This document shows, piece after piece, positions 5,850-9,281 of a DNA stretch of 9,281 bases (positions are counted from its first letter, which is position 1; each line of letters opens with the position of its first letter). Both the position numbers and the translations under genes were made by a program. The notes beneath the pieces are model-generated. The model searched no databases. It was not told where the DNA came from and was given only the letters and a program-made list of their open reading frames with translations. Source of the DNA: Lachnospiraceae bacterium UBA7729 (GTDB taxonomy: Bacteria; Bacillota; Clostridia; Lachnospirales; Lachnospiraceae); assembly GCA_002482005.1 (NCBI GenBank), contig DLFD01000086.1, positions 1 to 9,281 of the forward strand, read 5' to 3'.

Positions 5850-5897
5850 ACGGCAAAGGGGACAGGTATCTGAGGAGATACCTGTCCCCTTTGCCGT
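5850..5897 (+). repeat. Perfect 22-bp inverted repeat with 4-nt loop
   Basis: Bases 5850-5871 are exactly complementary to 5876-5897, around a GAGG loop (5872-5875). The arm contains AAAGGGGACAGGTATCT. This would form a very strong hairpin in RNA from either strand, and it has no T-run on either side. Inverted repeats with GGGGACAGG...CCTGTCCCC arms are, from memory, recurrent intergenic elements in several Firmicutes, so this may be a dispersed repeat serving as a 3' mRNA end or bidirectional transcription barrier between livF and xpaC. The function is inference; the symmetry is directly visible. Confidence 0.9.
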
Positions 5898-5986
5898 CTG
5901 CCGTCTTCGGGCGCGAAGGGAGCCTTACGGCACTTCAGCCTACCCTGGAATTGATTGACTGCCGTCTTCGGGCGCGAAGGGAGCCT
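5898..5986 (+). repeat. Two 28-bp direct repeats, each carrying a hairpin
   Basis: Bases 5898-5925 and 5959-5986 are identical over 28 bp (61-bp spacing). Each contains CTTCG-GGCG-CGAAG (5905-5918 in copy 1), which can alternatively form a UUCG tetraloop stem (CGTC-TTCG-GGCG). An outer stem encloses this in both copies: TGCCGT/ACGGCA (5899-5904 with 5927-5932) in the first and CTGCC/GGCAG (5959-5963 with 5989-5993) in the second. The TGCC/GGCA pairing is kept although the right flanks differ, which hints at selection on structure. The remaining sequence up to 6020 contains only a short CAGGA-G-TCCTG palindrome (5991-6001) and no gene. Confidence 0.85.
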
Positions 5987-6020
5987 CTGGCAGGAGTCCT
6001 GGGCTGGAAATCGTTTTCTG

Positions 6021-6049
6021 TTGAATTTTAACCCTAAATATCCGATAAT
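6021..6049 (+). promoter_or_regulatory. Sigma-A-type promoter of xpaC-telA
   Basis: A -35 box TTGAAT (6021-6026) and a -10 box GATAAT (6044-6049) are separated by the optimal 17 bp, in a local A/T-rich stretch that contrasts with the GC-rich surroundings. The start would lie near 6056, giving a short leader of about 34 nt. This supports xpaC-telA as a transcription unit separate from liv. Confidence 0.75.
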
Positions 6050-6089
6050 AGATTCCAAATAGGAGTTTTTCGAGAACAAGGGGTATCGG

Positions 6090-7607
6090 ATGAGCGATAA
6101 AGACAGAAACAACTGGATGGACCAGACCTACCGGGCGGGCAGGGATGTCGACAGCTATATCGACGAGGCCATCCGTACAGGAGATTATTCTTCCCTGAGC
6201 AGACAGATCAACCAGACGCTGAACCAGGCGGTCGACTGCATGCATGACGCTTTGCTGGGAGCTGATTACCAGACCGGCCGTCAGAGCAGGGGGACATACC
6301 GCGCGGGCCAGAGGCAGCCCGGCGACACCTATACAGAGTCAGGCACAGCCTATGAAAAGGCTCAGGCGCAGAGCAGACTGAACCAGGGGCAGTCTGCCGC
6401 TTTCGGCAGCGGAAGAGTCAGCATAAAGGCTGACGGACCCGCCAGAGCACAGAACATCATCGGCGGGATCGGCGCTGCCGGCAATATACTGCTCGTCATC
6501 CTCATGCTGATCCCGACGGCTGAGCTTCCGAAGGTCTTTCTGCCGGGAGCGATCTTCTTCGCAGCTGCAGCCGCGATCTTCTATGCTGTCCGCAGGTCCG
6601 GGAAGAAGATGATGAAACAGATCCGGGAGGCAAGAAAGATCATAAAGATAGCCGGAGCACGTGACGTCGTCTCCATGGATGAGATCGCGTCGGCACTCGG
6701 GATGACGAAGAATGAGGCTGGAAAAGAGCTCCGCAGCATCCTTCAGGACGGAAACATGAGCGGGACCGTCTACCTCGATAAGGATGGCACTACCCTGATG
6801 CTCAGCAAGGAAGCATATCAGCAGTACCAGACGGTCATGAGCGAGTTCAGAAAAAGGCAGATGGAAGAGCAGAAGACTTCCAGGGCAGAGGCAAGGGAAA
6901 GATGGAGAAAGCCTGCTGCTCAGGGAGCCGCAGGAACCTATGATGAACCGACGCTCGGCGGAAAGCCGCTGAAAGAATATCAGAAGATGCAGGACCAGAT
7001 GAGGTCCCGCGAGGAGCATGACAGAAAACTCGACGCCGAGACGCAGAAGATCCTGGACGAAGGATACGCATTCATCGCTCACATCCATCAGAAGAACGAC
7101 GAGATCCCCGGCGAGGAGATCTCCGCGAAACTTGACCGTCTTGAGAAGATCGTCACAGGCATCTTCGATCAGGTGAAGAGGAATCCAGGCAGCGCTCCGG
7201 ACCTTCACAAGCTTATGAGCTACTATCTTCCCACCACGCAGAAGCTGGTGGATACCTATGCAGCCCTCGATTCCCAGCACGTGAAGGGGAGCAATATCGA
7301 GGGCGCCAAGCGTGAGATCGAGGAATCCCTCGATACGATCAATGATGCATATGAGAAGCTGTTCGATTCCTTCTTCCGCCAGACAGCATGGGATGTGGGG
7401 ACCGATGTATCCGTGATGAAGACCATGCTTCAGCAGGATGGCCTCACGGAAGATGAGTTCCAGAAGATGAGAAAGGAAGAGATGGGAAGGGCGGGCGCAC
7501 AGCCACGGCCCGGTGCAGCTTCAGAGGGGCAGACAGTCTCTCCGCTTTCATTCGGAGGCGGAGCGGCCATGGCGGAAGCTCCTGAAACGGAAAAAGAGAA
7601 GAAGTAA
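6090..7607 (+). CDS. xpaC: XpaC family protein (5-bromo-4-chloroindolyl phosphate hydrolysis family), membrane-anchored
   Basis: A 505-residue protein. The N-terminal 120 residues are polar and Gln/Arg/Gly-rich. Two hydrophobic helices follow (about 122-141 and 150-167). Next comes a winged-helix-like region (about 181-245; KIIKIAGARDVVSMDEIASA then LGMTKNEAGKELRSILQDG), a charged, probably coiled-coil linker (about 247-320), and the conserved XpaC C-terminal helical domain (about 325-452). That domain's hallmark strings are LMSYYLPTTQKLVDTYAALD (375-394), IEGAKREIEESLDTINDAYE and DVGTDVSVMKTMLQQDGL. The tail is low-complexity and ends in lysines. AAGGGG (6078-6083), 6 nt before the ATG, fixes the start. 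The family name comes from a Bacillus subtilis phenotype on a chromogenic phosphate, and enzymatic activity is doubtful. A stress or envelope role with TelA is inferred from their pairing, as in B. subtilis xpaC-yaaN. Confidence 0.88.
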   Translation: MSDKDRNNWMDQTYRAGRDVDSYIDEAIRTGDYSSLSRQINQTLNQAVDCMHDALLGADYQTGRQSRGTYRAGQRQPGDTYTESGTAYEKAQAQSRLNQGQSAAFGSGRVSIKADGPARAQNIIGGIGAAGNILLVILMLIPTAELPKVFLPGAIFFAAAAAIFYAVRRSGKKMMKQIREARKIIKIAGARDVVSMDEIASALGMTKNEAGKELRSILQDGNMSGTVYLDKDGTTLMLSKEAYQQYQTVMSEFRKRQMEEQKTSRAEARERWRKPAAQGAAGTYDEPTLGGKPLKEYQKMQDQMRSREEHDRKLDAETQKILDEGYAFIAHIHQKNDEIPGEEISAKLDRLEKIVTGIFDQVKRNPGSAPDLHKLMSYYLPTTQKLVDTYAALDSQHVKGSNIEGAKREIEESLDTINDAYEKLFDSFFRQTAWDVGTDVSVMKTMLQQDGLTEDEFQKMRKEEMGRAGAQPRPGAASEGQTVSPLSFGGGAAMAEAPETEKEKK

Positions 7608-7633
7608 CAGTCAATATCAGAGAGGAGTCAATG

Positions 7634-8938
7634 ATGGCAGACGAGAATAAGGGCAGTGCATTTGATGATATGAAGGTCCCGGAACCGGGGCAGATCGAGC
7701 TTACATTCGGCGCGGATGAAGCTCCCGTGGAAAAGAAGCCGGAAGCTCCGGCGGCAGCTGCAGTCGCAAAGGCTCCGGCACCGGAGCCGGTGGCGCAGAC
7801 GGCTGAGCAGATCATGGAAGGTGTTACGAAGGCGGCCGAGAATGCTCCTGACGGAGCTGCGATGGCAGAGCATGCGGCACAGGCTGTAAAGGACACCGAG
7901 GTCATCCTCAGCCCGGAAGAACAGAAGATGGTTGACGCATTTGCAGAGAAGATCGACCTCTCCAATTCCGCAGCGATCATGCAGTACGGTGCAGGGACTC
8001 AGAAGAAGATGTCCGAATTCTCGGATGCGGCGCTGGAAAATGTGCGCAACAAAGATATGGGCGAGGTGGGGAAGCAGATCTCCACCCTTGTGGCGGAGCT
8101 GAAGAGCTTTGACGTCGACAAGGAAGAGAGCGGCATTCTCCGCTTCTTCAAGAAAGGCGCCAACAAGGCGACTGCGCTTCAGGCAAAGTATGACAAGACG
8201 GAGGATTCCGTCAAGGCTATCGTCCACACACTTGAGCAGCATCAGGTGCAGCTCCTCAAGGATGTTGCCACGCTCGATCGCATGTACGCGCTGAACCTTT
8301 CCTACTTCAAGGAACTGACCATGTACATCGCGGCAGGCAGAAAGAAGCTTGAGATGGTCCGCCAGGGAGAACTGAAGGAGCTTCAGGAGAAGGCAGACAG
8401 GACCAAGGACCCTCAGGACGCGCAGGCGGCCAAAGATCTTGCCGAGAAGTGCACCCGTTTCGAGAAGAAGCTCTATGATCTTGAGCTTACCAGACAGATC
8501 GCCCTTCAGACCGGACCGCAGATCCGCCTGGTGCAGGATTCCGACACCATGATGGCGGAGAAGATCCAGTCGACGATCGTCAATACCATCCCGCTGTGGA
8601 AGAACCAGATGGTCATCGCCCTCGGCATCGAGCATTCCAACCAGGCTGCCAAGGCTGAGAGGGAAGTCACCGACATGACGAATGCGCTCCTCAGACAGAA
8701 TGCAGAGCAGCTTCATACCGCTTCCGTTGAAACTGCGAAGGCTTCCGAGAGAGGCGTTGTCGACATGGAGACCCTGAAGCAGACGAACGCGACTCTGATC
8801 CAGACTCTGGATGATGTCATGAAGATCCAGGAAGAGGGACACCAGAAGAGGATGGTCGCGGAAGCAGAGATGCAGAAGATGGAGACAGAACTCCGCAGCC
8901 GCCTCATGCAGGTTACCAGAACCCAGGTCAACCGCTGA
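7634..8938 (+). CDS. telA: TelA/YaaN family toxic anion resistance protein
   Basis: A 434-residue soluble, almost wholly alpha-helical protein of the TelA/KlaA family (tellurite or toxic-anion resistance, envelope stress). Residues 1-100 are an Ala/Pro/Glu-rich extension. The conserved part starts at about 110 with AAIMQYGAGTQKKMSEFSDA (113-132) and ENVRNKDMGEVG. It includes GPQIRLVQDSDTMMAEKIQS (294-313), NTIPLWKNQMVIALGIEHS (317-335) and the coiled-coil end SERGVVDMETLKQTNATLIQ (371-390) to about 425. ATGs lie at 7631 and 7634. AGGAG (7623-7627) is only 3 nt from the first but 6 nt from the second, so 7634 is preferred; the choice changes one residue. It follows xpaC by 26 bp with no terminator, so the two are co-transcribed. 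The usual family role is known mainly from resistance phenotypes; the molecular function is unsettled. Confidence 0.92.
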   Translation: MADENKGSAFDDMKVPEPGQIELTFGADEAPVEKKPEAPAAAAVAKAPAPEPVAQTAEQIMEGVTKAAENAPDGAAMAEHAAQAVKDTEVILSPEEQKMVDAFAEKIDLSNSAAIMQYGAGTQKKMSEFSDAALENVRNKDMGEVGKQISTLVAELKSFDVDKEESGILRFFKKGANKATALQAKYDKTEDSVKAIVHTLEQHQVQLLKDVATLDRMYALNLSYFKELTMYIAAGRKKLEMVRQGELKELQEKADRTKDPQDAQAAKDLAEKCTRFEKKLYDLELTRQIALQTGPQIRLVQDSDTMMAEKIQSTIVNTIPLWKNQMVIALGIEHSNQAAKAEREVTDMTNALLRQNAEQLHTASVETAKASERGVVDMETLKQTNATLIQTLDDVMKIQEEGHQKRMVAEAEMQKMETELRSRLMQVTRTQVNR

Positions 8939-8943
8939 ATTCC

Positions 8944-8972
8944 TTGCTAATACGGCATTTTCGGCATATAAT
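8944..8972 (+). promoter_or_regulatory. Sigma-A promoter for the zinc-ribbon gene
   Basis: A -35 box TTGCTA (8944-8949), exactly 17 bp of spacer, and a perfect -10 box TATAAT (8967-8972). It starts 6 bp after the telA stop codon. The expected start is near 8979, leaving about 29 nt of leader with GGGAG (8994-8998) before the ATG at 9008. No terminator separates telA from it, so the next gene may also receive read-through. Confidence 0.8.
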
Positions 8973-9007
8973 AAGTTGTATTTTTGTTGATTCGGGAGAA
9001 TATTATC

Positions 9008-9281
9008 ATGAAGAGATGCGTATTTTGCGGAACTGAGAATGAGGACAGCGCTACGGAATGCGTGAAGTGTCATAATCAGCTTCCCGACAGACCGGACGGC
9101 GAGGAAGAGCGGGTGACCGGCTTCTCAGGCGATCCTGATATTGATGGTTCTGCAGAGTCGGATGGAGACTTTATGAACCATGCACGGCCGGCAGGAGTTT
9201 TCAGCAGCGACAGAGTGACTCCTGTGGTCGTGGAGCCGGCAGCACCGCAGGTGCAGACTCCGGATGCGGCGCTTCAGGGAG
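9008..9281 (+). CDS. Zinc-ribbon protein, partial (runs off window end)
   Basis: An open frame from the ATG at 9008 to the window edge, 91 codons visible with no stop. The N-terminus MKRCVFCGTENEDSATECVK continues CHNQLP: Cys4, Cys7, Cys18 and Cys21 form a CxxC-x10-CxxC zinc ribbon of the short rubredoxin-like type (zinc_ribbon_2-like). After it comes an acidic, Asp/Glu/Gly-rich and then Pro/Ala/Val-rich low-complexity stretch, likely a disordered linker. In many clostridial proteins such a ribbon plus linker precedes membrane helices or a further domain, but what follows here is outside the window. GGGAG (8994-8998), 9 nt before the ATG, and the strong promoter at 8944-8972 support the start. 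Its position after xpaC-telA may mean a shared stress or envelope role, but this is only suggestive. Confidence 0.8.
   Translation, partial: MKRCVFCGTENEDSATECVKCHNQLPDRPDGEEERVTGFSGDPDIDGSAESDGDFMNHARPAGVFSSDRVTPVVVEPAAPQVQTPDAALQG

Noticed and set aside
5798..6089. Insertion sequence or gene remnant between livF and xpaC
   Set aside because: No transposase fragment, target duplication or open frame of note is present; only hairpins, repeats and the xpaC promoter.
8939..9007. Intrinsic terminator after telA
   Set aside because: There is no stable hairpin followed by T's. The short T-rich stretches belong to the promoter and leader of the next gene.
7628..9073. Long antisense frames opposite telA (7628-9073) and xpaC (6339-7280)
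   Set aside because: They are by-products of GC-rich codon use in the sense genes, which have clear family motifs. The antisense translations show no recognisable domain.

Overview
The window looks like chromosomal DNA of a fairly GC-rich Firmicute, most likely an anaerobic Clostridia (Lachnospiraceae-like) organism. Grounds: strong AGGAGG-type ribosome sites, near-consensus sigma-A promoters, and the adjacent xpaC-telA pair known from Bacillus (xpaC-yaaN) and clostridia. The species cannot be named from the sequence alone. All real genes lie on the + strand. There is no transposase, integrase, tRNA, rRNA or CRISPR array.

Region 1 (1-5797) is a complete branched-chain (or related hydrophobic) amino-acid ABC importer operon in the classic order: binding protein (livK-like), two permeases (livH, livM) and two ATPases (livG, livF). 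livH, livM, livG and livF are tightly packed (12 bp gap, 4 bp overlap, 13 bp gap). livK is separated from livH by 601 bp. A clear intrinsic terminator lies just before livK, so the operon may be attenuated, or the terminator may end a gene left of the window.

The livK-livH gap is the most striking part of the window. It holds eight successive CTTCGC...GCGAAG inverted-repeat modules joined by seven near-identical 23-nt linkers. The last module is a perfect 40-bp GC-rich palindrome placed 25 nt before the livH start. By analogy with the REP elements between malE and malF, or hisJ and hisQ, it may protect the livK message and lower permease and ATPase expression. That role is inference.

Region 2 (5798-6089) separates livF from xpaC. 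It holds a small hairpin, a perfect 22-bp inverted repeat with a 4-nt loop, two 28-bp direct repeats that each carry a hairpin, and a good promoter for xpaC.

Region 3 (6090-8938) is xpaC-telA, two co-oriented genes 26 bp apart. They encode a membrane-anchored XpaC-family protein and a coiled-coil TelA/YaaN-family (toxic anion resistance) protein. Region 4 (8939-9281) is a near-consensus promoter and the start of a zinc-ribbon protein cut by the window end.

No wholly new protein system is visible. The most novel candidate is the non-coding hairpin array inside the liv operon, together with related hairpin sequences downstream of livF.
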